Assembly (NCBI RefSeq): GCF_025371035.1
Contig: NZ_JANZXB010000003.1
Span: forward strand, 310,001-374,000
DNA: 64,000 nucleotides
Direction of reading: 5' to 3'
Source: Sphingomonas sp. LC-1
Lineage (GTDB): Bacteria > Pseudomonadota > Alphaproteobacteria > Sphingomonadales > Sphingomonadaceae
The notes under the pieces were generated by a model that searched no databases, was not told where the DNA came from, and was given only the letters and a program-made list of their open reading frames with translations. A program made the position numbers and the translations under genes. Below, one piece after another: positions 1 through 8,727 of this stretch (the stretch's first letter is position 1; every line of letters starts with the position of its first letter).

Positions 1-130
1 CCAGCGCGGTGGTGACGTGGAAACCCACCGGCTTGCCGAGAAATTCCGCCTCCAGCTTGTTCTCCATCCCGAAGCGGCTCGACTGACCCGCCGCCAGCAG
101 GACCAGCACCACATCTTCAGCGTCGATCAT
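1..130 (-). CDS. MobA-like nucleotidyltransferase, N-terminal part (cut by window edge)
   Basis: Reading leftwards from an ATG at 130, the first residues are MIDAEDVVLVLLAAGQSSRF followed by GMENKLEAEFLGKP. The LAAGxSxRFG stretch is the nucleotide-binding start of the MobA/MocA (NTP_transf_3) family, which loads CMP or GMP onto molybdopterin. Only about 43 residues lie inside the window. The start overlaps the end of the XdhC-like gene by 14 bases, so it is the last visible member of the aldehyde oxidoreductase operon. By analogy it should make the molybdopterin cytosine dinucleotide form of the cofactor; that specificity is inferred from context. Confidence 0.8.
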   Translation of the reverse strand, partial: MIDAEDVVLVLLAAGQSSRFGMENKLEAEFLGKPVGFHVTTAL

Positions 131-1043
131 GAAAGGCTCCTATCATCGCCGCCGCGATCGACAGAGCGATCTCCGACGGGCCGATCGCACCGATGTCCAG
201 CCCGACCGGGCCATCGATCCGGTCGATCGCCTCGGGGGAAACGCCCATCGCCGCCAGACGCTCCCGCCGCGCCGCATGGCTGCGCCGACTGCCCAAGGCA
301 CCGACATAGGCGGTGTCCGCGGCAAGCGCCGCGACCAGCGCGGGGTCGTCGATCTTGGTGTCGTGGCTGAGCGTCACCACGGCGGTCGCCGGACCGGGCG
401 CATAGGCCGCCACCGCCTCGTCGGGCCAGCGATCGTCGAGCGTGACGCCGGGGAAACGCTCTTCGGTCAGGAAGCGCGCGCGCGGGTCGATGACGGTGGT
501 GGCGATGCCCAGCGTCTGCGCCAGCTGCGCCAGACTCTGTGCGATCTGCACCGCCCCGACGATCAGCAAGCGGCGCGGCGGGTCGTAGCGGTTGGCGAAG
601 ACCTCGCCCGTCTCGACCGGCCGCAGGTCGGAATGACCGGTGGCGAGGTCGGTGATGACGGTGAGCGCGCGGCCCTGCTCGCGGGCTTCGCCGATCCGGT
701 CGAATAATTCGGGGTCGAAGCCGTCCGCTGACACGGGCTGCACCATCACCGCGATCTCGCCGCCGCAGGGCAGGCCGACCTCCCAGGCGGAGGCATCCGC
801 CACGCCGTAGCGCTTCACCTGAAACGGGGCGCCCGCGATCACCTCCGCGGCGGTGTGGAGGATATCGTTCTCGACGCAGCCACCCGACACCGATCCCTCG
901 AACCGGCCATCGGCATGGACCAGCATATGGCTGCCACGCGGACGCGGTGCCGACCCCCAGGTCGACACCACCGTCGCGATCGCCATCGGCTCGCCCCGCC
1001 ATTCCCTGGCGGCGGCGAGGACACTGTCATGGTCGCTCATCAA
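117..1043 (-). CDS. XdhC/CoxF-family molybdoenzyme maturation factor
   Basis: 308 residues, the usual length for two-domain XdhC proteins. The N-terminal XdhC/CoxI domain has the TVVSTWGSAPRPRGSHM region and the SVSGGCVEND motif (about residues 24-60). The C-terminal half is a Rossmann-like XdhC_C domain (LLIVGAVQIAQSLAQLAQ near 160, then VGALGSRRSH near 245). Family members bind the molybdenum cofactor, help its sulfuration and insert it into the apoenzyme, as PaoD does for PaoABC. The start overlaps the stop of the catalytic subunit as ATGA, which implies translational coupling. Two adjacent ATG codons make the exact start uncertain by one residue. Confidence 0.9.
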   Translation of the reverse strand: MMSDHDSVLAAAREWRGEPMAIATVVSTWGSAPRPRGSHMLVHADGRFEGSVSGGCVENDILHTAAEVIAGAPFQVKRYGVADASAWEVGLPCGGEIAVMVQPVSADGFDPELFDRIGEAREQGRALTVITDLATGHSDLRPVETGEVFANRYDPPRRLLIVGAVQIAQSLAQLAQTLGIATTVIDPRARFLTEERFPGVTLDDRWPDEAVAAYAPGPATAVVTLSHDTKIDDPALVAALAADTAYVGALGSRRSHAARRERLAAMGVSPEAIDRIDGPVGLDIGAIGPSEIALSIAAAMIGAFHDRR

Positions 1044-3277
1044 AGCGCCGGGAGATGATCGAGCAGCTTGTCGAGCGTCACCGGCATCTCGCGCACCCGA
1101 ACGCCCGTGGCGTTGTAGATGGCGTTGACCACCGCCGGCGCCGCGCCGGAAATGCCCAGCTCGCCAATCCCCTTGGCGTGGATCGGGTTGGCATGGATGT
1201 CCCGCTCGTCGAGGAAATGCACCTCCAACTGGGGCACGTCGGCGTTCACCGGCACATGATATTCCGCGAGGTCATGGTTGACCAGCTTGCCGGTGCGCGG
1301 GTCGTGGATGAGTTCCTCGGTCAGCGCGGTGCCGATGCCGAAGGTCATGCCGCCCAGGCATTGCGAGCGCGCGGTCTTGGCGTTGAGCACGCGCCCCGCC
1401 GCAAACACGCCCAGCATCCGCCGCACGCGCACTTCGCCCGTGACGACGTTGACGCCGACCTCGGCGAAATGCGCGCCATAGCTGGCCTGCTGGAACTGCT
1501 TTTCCTGCTTCCCCGGCTTGATCTCGCCAATCGCGGACAGGCCGTCCTTGCCGACCAGTTCGCTCAGCGGGACCGAGCGATTGTCTCCGATCGCCATGCC
1601 GTCCTTGAGCGTGAGATCATCGGCCTTCACGCCCATCGCCTTGGCCAGTTTCTCGCGCACCCGCTCGGCGGCGAGATAGACCGCCGACCCGGCGGAAGCC
1701 GCGCCCCAGGATCCGCCCGACCCGGCGGCAGGGGGATCGTTGGTATCGCCCAGCGCCATCGTCACACGCTCGACCGGCAAGCCGAGGATTTCGGCGGCGA
1801 TCTGCGCCATGATGGTATAGCTGCCCGTGCCAATATCGGTCATCGCCGACGAGACCGTCGCGCTGCCGTCCGGATGGAGTTCGACCTTGGCGGCGGACAA
1901 CTGCAACTGATTGGAGCGGCAGGCGGACGCCACGCCCATGCCGATCAGCCAATCGCCCTCGCGCCGCTGGCCGGCCGCCTGACGCTGGTCCCAGCCGAAA
2001 TGCTTCGCGCCCTCTTCCAACGAACGGGTCAGGTTGCGCGAGGAATAGGGGACCTTGAGTTCGGGGTCCTGTTCGGGATCGTTGATCTTGCGAAGATCGA
2101 TCGGGTCGATGCCGATCTTCTCGGCCAGTTCGTCCATGGCGCATTCCATGCCGACCATGCCCACCGCCTCGCCCGGCGCGCGCATCGAGCCGGAGAGCAG
2201 CCAGTTCAGCCGCACCACGTCATGGTTGATCCGCCGATTCTCGCCCGCATAGAGGAAGTGCGTGCCGATCCCGACGGGCTCGAAGAAATCCTCGTCGGGC
2301 AGGTTGGAGGTGATCGCCTCATGTCCCAGCGCGACGATCCGGCCGCCCGCCTCGGCGCCCAGCCGCATCCGCTGTTCGGTATTGGAGCGGCGGACGGTGG
2401 CGTCGAACACCTGCTGGCGCAGCATCACCGCCTTGACCGGGCGGTTCAGCCGCTTGGCGGCGATGGCGGCGGCGACGCTTTCGGGCGCGATGCCCAACTT
2501 CGACCCAAAGCCGCCGCCGATATAGCGCGAGATGATCCGCACCTTGGACTGCGACACGCCCAATGCCTTGGCGAGCTGCTGCGCGTCCGAGGTCGGCATC
2601 TGGTACGCGCCGTACAGCGTCAGCGCCCCCTCTTCCCACACCGCGATCGAGGCATGCGGCTCCATCGCGGCCGAGTTCTGGCTGGGGGTGGTGTAGGTGA
2701 CGTCGACCTTGACCGCGGCATTTTCGAACGCCTTGTCGAAATCGCCCTGGTCATAATGGCCCTTGATCAGGCCGTCGGGGGCGGGTTCGGCCTGATCCTT
2801 GTTCGCTTCATAGTCGAAATTGCCGTCGAGCGGCTCATAGTCGACCTTCAGCCGCTTGGCGGCATCACGCGCGACCTCGAAGCTTTCGGCGATGACGATG
2901 GCGATGATCTCGCCGAAATAATCTACCGTGCGGACCCCTTGCGTCGGGGCCTCGGTCTCGCCGCCTTGCTGCGGGTTGCGGATGAAACTGGCATAGTCGG
3001 TAATGACGTCGATCACGCCGGGGATGGCCTTCACCGCTTCGGCGTCGATCGACTTGACCTTGGCATGGCCCTTCGTGGCGCTGACCAGCACGCCATGCGC
3101 ACAGTTTTCTATGGCATATTCGGCGGCATAGGTGGCGGTGCCCGTCACCTTTTTCGGCCCGTCTACCCGGTCGAGCGGTTTGGAAATCACCCCTTGCACG
3201 CCCGTATCGAGCAGGCTGTCGGGATGCGGCTGATTCATGGTCAGCGAATGCGTGTCGTCCTTGCCGAATCCGAACAT
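1040..3277 (-). CDS. paoC: Aldehyde oxidoreductase molybdenum-binding subunit (PaoC-like)
   Basis: 745 residues of the xanthine dehydrogenase/aldehyde oxidase large-subunit family. The a/b hammerhead domain lies near residues 30-140, followed by the molybdopterin-binding domain. Visible signatures are RYIGGGFGSK (about 250), GSGGSWGAASAGSA (about 525) and, near the C terminus, KGIGELGISGAAP, which carries the Glu that acts as catalytic base in this family. It oxidises aldehydes, probably aromatic ones, to acids. It sits 4 bases behind the FAD subunit and overlaps xdhC by 4 bases, so all parts come from one transcript. No signal peptide is seen. The symbol rests on the strong resemblance of the neighbouring two subunits to E. 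coli PaoA and PaoB. Confidence 0.9.
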   Translation of the reverse strand: MFGFGKDDTHSLTMNQPHPDSLLDTGVQGVISKPLDRVDGPKKVTGTATYAAEYAIENCAHGVLVSATKGHAKVKSIDAEAVKAIPGVIDVITDYASFIRNPQQGGETEAPTQGVRTVDYFGEIIAIVIAESFEVARDAAKRLKVDYEPLDGNFDYEANKDQAEPAPDGLIKGHYDQGDFDKAFENAAVKVDVTYTTPSQNSAAMEPHASIAVWEEGALTLYGAYQMPTSDAQQLAKALGVSQSKVRIISRYIGGGFGSKLGIAPESVAAAIAAKRLNRPVKAVMLRQQVFDATVRRSNTEQRMRLGAEAGGRIVALGHEAITSNLPDEDFFEPVGIGTHFLYAGENRRINHDVVRLNWLLSGSMRAPGEAVGMVGMECAMDELAEKIGIDPIDLRKINDPEQDPELKVPYSSRNLTRSLEEGAKHFGWDQRQAAGQRREGDWLIGMGVASACRSNQLQLSAAKVELHPDGSATVSSAMTDIGTGSYTIMAQIAAEILGLPVERVTMALGDTNDPPAAGSGGSWGAASAGSAVYLAAERVREKLAKAMGVKADDLTLKDGMAIGDNRSVPLSELVGKDGLSAIGEIKPGKQEKQFQQASYGAHFAEVGVNVVTGEVRVRRMLGVFAAGRVLNAKTARSQCLGGMTFGIGTALTEELIHDPRTGKLVNHDLAEYHVPVNADVPQLEVHFLDERDIHANPIHAKGIGELGISGAAPAVVNAIYNATGVRVREMPVTLDKLLDHLPAL

Positions 3278-3281
3278 GGGA

Positions 3282-4265
3282 TCAGCCCTCCTGCGTCAGT
3301 TCACGGAGCGTCGCGACCAAAGTGCGGCGCGTCAGCGGAATCTTGAAGTCGTTCGAGCCATAGCCCTTGGCGTCGGCCAGCAGCGCATCGGCGGCGGCGT
3401 GGAAGGCGGCGTCGGTGGGCTCCTGTCCGACCAGCGCGGCCTCCACCGCCTCGTTGCGCCATGGCATCGGGCCAAGACCACCGAACGCCAGCCGGACCGA
3501 GGCGATCCTGCCATTCTCGACCGCGACGATCCCGGCGATCGACACCAGCGCGAAGGCATAGGAGGCGCGGTCGCGCACCTTGCGATAGGTCTGGCGGCCC
3601 GCAGGGGCGGGGGGCAGCTCAACATGGGTGATGAGTTCGCCCGGCTCCAGCACGGTCTCGATCTCGGGCGTGCTGCCTGGCAGGCGATAGAAGTCGCCGA
3701 TCGCGATCCGGCGGCGGTCGCCGTCTGGTTTCTGGGTGATGATGACCGCCTCCAGCGCGCGCATTGCGACCGCCATGTCGCTGGGATGCGTCGCGATGCA
3801 CTGGTCCGAGGTGCCGAGGATGGCGAGGATACGGTTTTCGCCGCCGATCGCCGAACAGCCGCTGCCCGGATCGCGCTTGTTGCACGGGGTGGCGGGGTCG
3901 TAGAAATAATAGCAGCGCGTCCGCTGGAGCAGATTGCCCCCGGTCGACGCCTTGTTGCGCAACTGCCCCGAGGCTCCCGCCAGCAGCGCGCGCGACAGGA
4001 CCGGATAGCGTTCGATCACGCGGGGGTCGGCGGCGAGGTCGCTATTGGGCACCAGCGCGCCGATGGTCAGGCCGCCATCCTCGCGCGCCTCGATCTCGGT
4101 CAGGGCGAGGCGGCTGATGTCGATCAGCGTGTCGGGCGTCTCGACCTGCAATTTCATCAGGTCGAGCAGGTTGGTGCCGCCTGCGATGAAGCGCGCACCC
4201 GGCACCGCGCCGTCGCGGGTGGCGGTGCCGATCGAGTCGGCGCGGGCATAGTCGAACAGCTTCAT
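3282..4265 (-). CDS. paoB: Aldehyde oxidoreductase FAD-binding subunit with extra Fe-S cluster motif (PaoB-like)
   Basis: 327 residues. The FAD-binding loop of the CO-dehydrogenase flavoprotein family is visible as [15 protein letters not shown] (about residues 24-38) and [14 protein letters not shown] (about 100-113). An inserted Cys-rich segment follows: [20 protein letters not shown], then a fourth Cys in [10 protein letters not shown]. In E. coli PaoB the equivalent four cysteines bind an additional [4Fe-4S] cluster, absent from most members of the family. The subunit relays electrons from the 2Fe-2S protein to its acceptor. Its first bases overlap the stop of the Fe-S subunit (ATGA). Confidence 0.9.
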   Translation of the reverse strand: MKLFDYARADSIGTATRDGAVPGARFIAGGTNLLDLMKLQVETPDTLIDISRLALTEIEAREDGGLTIGALVPNSDLAADPRVIERYPVLSRALLAGASGQLRNKASTGGNLLQRTRCYYFYDPATPCNKRDPGSGCSAIGGENRILAILGTSDQCIATHPSDMAVAMRALEAVIITQKPDGDRRRIAIGDFYRLPGSTPEIETVLEPGELITHVELPPAPAGRQTYRKVRDRASYAFALVSIAGIVAVENGRIASVRLAFGGLGPMPWRNEAVEAALVGQEPTDAAFHAAADALLADAKGYGSNDFKIPLTRRTLVATLRELTQEG

Positions 4266-4798
4266 GCCGCGACCTCCCGGCCGACTTCCTCATTGGGATT
4301 GCGGTCGCCTTCCCCGGCGACTTCGCGGATCGCGTCGACGATGTTGGGGTAGGCGGCGCAGCGGCACAGATTGCCGCTCATCCGCTCGGAGATTTCTTCC
4401 ACGGTCAGTTCGGCATGGCCAAGGTCTTCGGTGACATGGCTCGGCCAGCCCTTCTTCACCTCGTCGAGCATGCCGACCGCCGAACAGATTTGGCCCGGCG
4501 TGCAATAGCCGCACTGGAACCCGTCATGCCGCACGAACGCATCCTGCAGGGGGTGAAGATTGCCCGGCTGGCCCAGACCCTCGATCGTGGTAATCTCGTC
4601 ATCCTGATGCATCACCGCCAGCGTCAGGCAGCTATTGATCCGCCGCCCGTCGACCAGCATCGTGCAGGCGCCGCATTGGCCATGATCGCAGCCTTTCTTG
4701 GAACCCGTCAGCCCCAGATGTTCGCGGCATAGATCGAGCAGCGAGGTGCGGACATCGACCTCGATGTCATGCGATTGACCATTGATTGTGAAATGCAT
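4262..4798 (-). CDS. paoA: Aldehyde oxidoreductase 2Fe-2S subunit without Tat signal (PaoA-like)
   Basis: 178 residues with both [2Fe-2S] domains. The plant-ferredoxin-like cluster has [13 protein letters not shown] with a later Cys in INSCLTL, and the helical domain has [12 protein letters not shown] and [11 protein letters not shown]. The text matches E. coli PaoA closely from the first strand onward, but the long N-terminal twin-arginine leader of PaoA is missing. An in-frame TAA lies about 24 bases upstream of this ATG, and an AAGGGGA ribosome site sits just before it, so the leader is truly absent here. The enzyme is therefore probably cytoplasmic. First gene of the operon. Confidence 0.92.
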   Translation of the reverse strand: MHFTINGQSHDIEVDVRTSLLDLCREHLGLTGSKKGCDHGQCGACTMLVDGRRINSCLTLAVMHQDDEITTIEGLGQPGNLHPLQDAFVRHDGFQCGYCTPGQICSAVGMLDEVKKGWPSHVTEDLGHAELTVEEISERMSGNLCRCAAYPNIVDAIREVAGEGDRNPNEEVGREVAA

Positions 4799-4839
4799 CG
4801 CGCCATCCCCTTGGGATTACAGTTGGATGAACAAACGCC
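4799..4839. promoter_or_regulatory. Very short divergent intergenic region
   Basis: Only 41 bases separate the ATG of the aldehyde oxidoreductase operon (minus) from the ATG of the glycerophosphodiesterase gene (plus). A ribosome binding site for the minus gene is visible in the left part. There is no room for two complete promoters, so at least one must lie inside the opposing gene or overlap it. No operator was recognised. Confidence 0.4.
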
Positions 4840-5910
4840 ATGATTTCCCTGCGTTTCCCTTTGCGAACCACTCTCATTGCCGCCGCCTTGGTCTTGGGGC
4901 AGTCTGAGGCCATGTCCGCCGATTGGTCGAAACCGCTCTCGTCTCCCATCGTCATCGCGCATCGCGGGGCCAGCGGGGAGCGGCCTGAGCATACGCTGGC
5001 CGCCTATGACCTGGCGATCCGGGAAGGTGCGGACGTGATCGAGCCCGATCTGGTGCCGACCAAGGACGGTCACCTCGTCGCGCGGCATGAAAACGAGATT
5101 TCGGGGACGACCGATGTCGCGGCGCACCCCGAATTCGCCGATCGCAAGACGACGAAGACGATCGATGGGCAGAGCGAAACCGGCTGGTTTACCGAGGATT
5201 TCACGCTGGCCGAATTGAAGACGCTGCGTGCCCGCGAACGCCTGCCGCAATTCCGCTCGACGGCTTATGACGGGCAATTCCAGATCCCTACCCTGGAAGA
5301 GATCATCGCGCTCGCCAAGCAGCGGTCAAAGGAGTTGGGGCGGACCATCGCCATCTATCCCGAGACCAAGCATCCGACCTATTTCGCCTCGATCGGCAAG
5401 GGCACCGACGCGCCGCTGGTCGCCGCGCTCGATAAGGCGGGGTGGAAGACTGCCGATGCGCCCGTCTTCATCCAGTCGTTCGAGGTGAAGAACCTCCAGC
5501 ATCTCAAGACAACGACCGGCATCCGCCTGATCCAGCTGGTCGCGGGCGAGGGCGGTCCGGCGGATGGCGCCGCGCCCAGCTATGCCGCGATGATGACGCC
5601 CGAAGGGCTTCGCCAGGTCGCGACCTATGCCTGGGGGATCGGCCCGGACAAGGCGATGCTGTGGAAGGGCGATGCGGCGACGACGCTGGTGGCCGACGCG
5701 CATGCAGCGGGGCTGCGGGTGCATCCCTGGACCTACCGCGCGGAGAATCAGTTCGTCCGCCCCGCCTTCCGCCAAGGCACCGATCCCAAGGCGCATGGCG
5801 ATGTCGCGGGCGAGATTCGCGCCGCGCTGGGTCAGGGCATCGACGGATTCTTCACCGATTTCCCGCAAATCGGGGTAGAATCGCGCAACGCCGTCGTGCG
5901 CACCCGCTGA
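4840..5910 (+). CDS. glpQ: Periplasmic glycerophosphodiester phosphodiesterase
   Basis: 356 residues. A signal peptide is evident (RFPLRTTLIAAALVLGQSEA, cleaved near residue 24-27). The GDPD domain begins at IVIAHRGASGERPEHTLAAY, with the catalytic His-Arg pair and the metal-binding Glu-Pro-Asp in VIEPDLVPTKDGHLVARHE. The C terminus ends with the typical GIDGFFTDFP strand. It hydrolyses deacylated phospholipids such as glycerophosphocholine to glycerol-3-phosphate and an alcohol in the periplasm, a source of phosphate and carbon. Length and order match the periplasmic GlpQ type rather than the shorter cytosolic UgpQ type. No glpT/ugp transport gene is close by. Confidence 0.9.
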   Translation: MISLRFPLRTTLIAAALVLGQSEAMSADWSKPLSSPIVIAHRGASGERPEHTLAAYDLAIREGADVIEPDLVPTKDGHLVARHENEISGTTDVAAHPEFADRKTTKTIDGQSETGWFTEDFTLAELKTLRARERLPQFRSTAYDGQFQIPTLEEIIALAKQRSKELGRTIAIYPETKHPTYFASIGKGTDAPLVAALDKAGWKTADAPVFIQSFEVKNLQHLKTTTGIRLIQLVAGEGGPADGAAPSYAAMMTPEGLRQVATYAWGIGPDKAMLWKGDAATTLVADAHAAGLRVHPWTYRAENQFVRPAFRQGTDPKAHGDVAGEIRAALGQGIDGFFTDFPQIGVESRNAVVRTR

Positions 5911-5924
5911 AAGACCCTGTGACC

Positions 5925-6233
5925 ATGCGTAACCTCGTCCTGAAACTCGCCGTTCTGACCCTGCCACTGGCGACCGGAGGCTGTGTGAAGACGGTTGCCA
6001 GCGTCGTGAAGGCACCGTTCCAAGCGGCGGGGCAGGTGGTCGACTGGACGACGACCAGCCAGGACGAGGCCGACCGCAATTACGGTCGCAAGATGCGCAA
6101 GCAGGAAGCGCGCGAAGGCCGTGAGCGGCGGGACTATGAAAAGCAGTGCCGCAAGCACCCCGAGCAGTGCCAGCAGGGTCAGCAGGGCCAACCCAGTCAG
6201 CAGGGCTATGACGGCTATCGCGCCGGTTACTGA
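5925..6233 (+). CDS. Small putative lipoprotein with charged, Gln-rich tail
   Basis: 102 residues from ATG at 5925 (an in-frame GTG lies two codons upstream). The first 20 residues form a lipoprotein signal: KLAVLTLPLATGGC, with the Cys as likely lipidation site. The mature part has a short segment with VVKAPFQAAGQVVDWTTTSQDEADRNYGRKMRK, then many Lys, Arg and Glu, and ends in a Gln/Gly-rich stretch (QQGQQGQPSQQGYDGY). It follows the phosphodiesterase by 14 bases and is probably cotranscribed. No family was recognised. Its end overlaps the convergent hydrolase gene by 7 bases. Confidence 0.75.
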   Translation: MRNLVLKLAVLTLPLATGGCVKTVASVVKAPFQAAGQVVDWTTTSQDEADRNYGRKMRKQEAREGRERRDYEKQCRKHPEQCQQGQQGQPSQQGYDGYRAGY

Positions 6234-6928
6234 TCGCTGACGGGCGGCCATCCCGCCAGGAGGGTCGCCACCGCCGCCAGCACCTGCGGCCGGTGCTGCA
6301 CCCATAAATGGCTGGAGCGGACCTCGACCGCCGGGATCGTGTCGTCGCGACAGATCCGGCCGGAGACGAGCCCGTCGCTCCGGCTCCAGATCGCCGCCGC
6401 AGGGCAGGGGAGCGGCCCCGCGATCACCGCGCCCCGCGCGATAACCGCCGGATCGTCGACCCGCTCGCCCGTCAGAAGCTCGAAGGCGCGCCAGACATTG
6501 GTCGCCCGCGCCGGCCCCATATAGGGCGAGGCGATGGTCACGACGCCCGCGACCAGATCGGGCCGAGCCTGCGCCGCCATCCGCGCGATGATCCCGCCCA
6601 GGCTGACGCCGATCAGCGTGACCGGGCCGTTATCGGCCAGCGACTCGAGCCGCGCGATCAGCCGCCCGGCGTCCCGTCCGATGCTGCGCACGCCCAGGTT
6701 GCGGCCCAGTCCCCAGCCATGGACGCGGTAGCCCTTGGCGGCGAGATAGCGCCGAAGCACGATGTTCGACAGGTCGTCATTGCCCAGGCCGGGCAGCAGC
6801 ATCACCGTCCGCCCGTCGCCACGCGGCGCGGCGGCCAGCTCCGCGCGGTGCCGCCACCAGGTCGCACCCATCCATAGGGCACGCGGCAGTTCGGCGGCCC
6901 AGAGCGCCTTGGACGGGGGCCGGATCAC
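6227..6928 (-). CDS. Alpha/beta-hydrolase, lipase-like
   Basis: About 233 residues from a GTG at 6928 whose bases overlap the stop of the upstream DUF2459 gene (GTGA), which is why this start is preferred to longer in-frame ones. An oxyanion-hole region VMLLPGLGND is followed by the nucleophile elbow GVSLGG and the strand VAGVVTIASPYMGP. A His in SSHLWVQHRPQV near the C terminus fits the catalytic triad. It looks like the PGAP1/lipase-type esterases that act on lipid esters; the substrate is unknown. There is no signal peptide with this start. Confidence 0.75.
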   Translation of the reverse strand: MIRPPSKALWAAELPRALWMGATWWRHRAELAAAPRGDGRTVMLLPGLGNDDLSNIVLRRYLAAKGYRVHGWGLGRNLGVRSIGRDAGRLIARLESLADNGPVTLIGVSLGGIIARMAAQARPDLVAGVVTIASPYMGPARATNVWRAFELLTGERVDDPAVIARGAVIAGPLPCPAAAIWSRSDGLVSGRICRDDTIPAVEVRSSHLWVQHRPQVLAAVATLLAGWPPVSDQ

Positions 6929-7620
6929 AGCCAATGCATCACCGTCCAGGGGAAAGGCGTCCACCACCCCATCCGCACCCCCGCCGCCGCCAGCGCGTCG
7001 CCGGTCCAACTGTTGCAGGTGTGAGCCGCGCTGTACCGCCCCTTCGCCTCGTAAAAGACATCGTACACGTCATAGCCAGGATAATGTGCGCCATCGCTCC
7101 GCCAGCTTGCCTGGATGAACGCGACCATGCGGCGATACGCCTCGGGCGACAGGCGGATCATCCGCACATCGTCGCCATTGGCGCGGGGGAGCGGCAGATG
7201 GTCGACATGGATCAGCGTCCGCGCGCTGCCCAGCGCAGCGCGCAGGATCGTCCCCGGCCGAACATCGCGCCAATGCGGCGTTTCGCGAAAGAAGCCCGCC
7301 TCACCCCAGCCGATGGCGAGATAGGGAAAGCCCGCATAGCGCGGATCGCGCAAATCCTGCGGCCGCGCCCAGTCGCGCCAGTTCACCCCTGCCGCCTGTT
7401 TGGGCACGATGATCGCGGTGTGGATCGCGCTCGATTCGACGAAGATGGTGACCGCATCCGGCCCGGCGGCAGGCATCGCGACGGTCTGGCGAGGGATTGC
7501 CCCCAGGGTCAGGCCCGCCGCGAGATAGCAGGCCAGGAGCAGCGCCACGGCTGCCAGCGCCCCCCTTGCAACCTGGCCCACCCGTCGCCACGATATGGTT
7601 TCATTTGTCACCATCCTCAT
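6925..7620 (-). CDS. DUF2459 (TIGR02117) family membrane-anchored protein
   Basis: 231 residues. One N-terminal membrane segment (ALAAVALLLACYLAAGLTLG) is followed by a periplasmic domain with the conserved VESSAIHTAIIVP, YLAIGWGEAGFF and YDVFYEAKGRYSAAHTCNSW blocks of the DUF2459 family. The His, Cys and Glu residues look like an active site, but the reaction is not known to me. The gene is translationally coupled to the lipase-like gene downstream. The annotated start lies 14 bases from the start of the divergent phenylalanine hydroxylase gene, so an internal start (Met-3 or later) is possible. Confidence 0.8.
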   Translation of the reverse strand: MRMVTNETISWRRVGQVARGALAAVALLLACYLAAGLTLGAIPRQTVAMPAAGPDAVTIFVESSAIHTAIIVPKQAAGVNWRDWARPQDLRDPRYAGFPYLAIGWGEAGFFRETPHWRDVRPGTILRAALGSARTLIHVDHLPLPRANGDDVRMIRLSPEAYRRMVAFIQASWRSDGAHYPGYDVYDVFYEAKGRYSAAHTCNSWTGDALAAAGVRMGWWTPFPWTVMHWL

Positions 7621-7634
7621 GATAGGCTCCGCTT

Positions 7635-8504
7635 ATGGCTCAGGATACCCATGTTCTTGCCGCCCCGCCTGAAGGAGCAGGGGCCGACTGGACCATCCCG
7701 CAAGGATGGGAGCATTATACGGCGGAGGATCATGCGACCTGGGATACGCTGTTCGCGCGCCAATCCAAACTGCTCCCCGGTCGCGCGTCGGAGGCGTATC
7801 TGCGCGGTCTCGACGTGCTCAAGCTGTCGCGGCCAGGCATTCCCGATTTCGAGGAATTGTCCGAACGGCTGATGACGCTGACCGGGTGGCAGGTGGTGGC
7901 GGTGCCGGGGCTGGTGCCCGACGATGTGTTCTTTGACCATATGGCCAATCGCCGCTTCGTCGCGGGCAATTTCATCCGGCGGCCCGACCAGCTCGATTAT
8001 CTTCAGGAACCCGACGTTTTTCACGACGTGTTCGGCCATGTGCCGATGCTGGCCGACCCGGTCTTCGCCGATTATCTCGCCGCCTATGGGCGCGGCGGGC
8101 AACGCGCGCTGGGGATGGATGCGCTGAAATATCTCGGGCGACTCTATTGGTACACGGTCGAGTTCGGGCTGGTACGTGAGGACGGGGACCTGCGCATCTA
8201 TGGCGCAGGCATCGTGTCGAGCTATTCGGAAAGCCGCTTCGCGCTGGAGGACCCGAGCCCCAACCGGATCGGCTTCGACCTCGCCCGCGTGATGCGGACC
8301 CAGTATCGGATCGACGATTTCCAGCAGAATTATTTCGTGATCCCGAGTTACGAGGAACTGCTGCGCACCACGCTGGAGACGGATTTCGCCCCGCTCTATA
8401 CGGAGATCAAGGCGTTGCCGGATATTCCGGTGGCCGAGATCGTGGACGGGGATGACGTGGTGACGCGCGGGACGCAGGCCTATGCTCGGGCGAAGACCGG
8501 GTAG
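7635..8504 (+). CDS. phhA: Phenylalanine 4-monooxygenase
   Basis: 289 residues, typical for the bacterial monomeric enzyme. The non-haem iron ligands are visible: two His in PDVFHDVFGHVPMLADPVF and a Glu in YWYTVEFGLVRE. The enzyme hydroxylates phenylalanine to tyrosine using tetrahydropterin and O2. It stands alone: no pterin carbinolamine dehydratase or tyrosine-degradation genes follow, and downstream lies a repeat-rich gap. Confidence 0.95.
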   Translation: MAQDTHVLAAPPEGAGADWTIPQGWEHYTAEDHATWDTLFARQSKLLPGRASEAYLRGLDVLKLSRPGIPDFEELSERLMTLTGWQVVAVPGLVPDDVFFDHMANRRFVAGNFIRRPDQLDYLQEPDVFHDVFGHVPMLADPVFADYLAAYGRGGQRALGMDALKYLGRLYWYTVEFGLVREDGDLRIYGAGIVSSYSESRFALEDPSPNRIGFDLARVMRTQYRIDDFQQNYFVIPSYEELLRTTLETDFAPLYTEIKALPDIPVAEIVDGDDVVTRGTQAYARAKTG

Positions 8505-8727
8505 GGATTCCCTTGGGCTTCGACTTCGGCGCAAAGCGCCGAAGTTTATCCTGAGCGGCTGGCTTGCCAGCCAGCCGAAGGGCTCAGCTTGAACGGCTGT
8601 GGAGAGTGGGATCTGAGCAGAGGGGGCGAGGGCTGGATACCAACCTCCGTTCAGCCTGAGCGAAGTCGAAGGCCACGCCCGAACTGACGACGCGGAACCT
8701 TCGCCCCCGCTCCCGGTTCGCTGCACC
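8505..8727. repeat. Compound palindromic repeat cluster
   Basis: This gap holds two perfect hairpins: CTTCGGCGC-AAA-GCGCCGAAG at 8524-8544 and GGCTGGC-TT-GCCAGCC at 8557-8572. At 8647-8672 there is one copy of a 26-base dispersed element (consensus begins CCTTCGACTTCGCTCAGG, here on the minus strand) that recurs five more times in the window. A degenerate copy in the other orientation surrounds the two hairpins (8517-8600). The cluster probably serves as transcript terminator for phhA, but no U-tract is present. Confidence 0.7.

Noticed and set aside
947-3346. 799-codon open frame opposite the molybdenum subunit
   Set aside because: Arg/Gly/His-rich translation typical of the antisense of a GC-rich gene; the minus-strand gene is unmistakable.
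5442-5924. Upstream extension of the lipoprotein frame into the phosphodiesterase gene
   Set aside because: The extension is out-of-frame reading of the phosphodiesterase; the lipoprotein signal begins at 5925.
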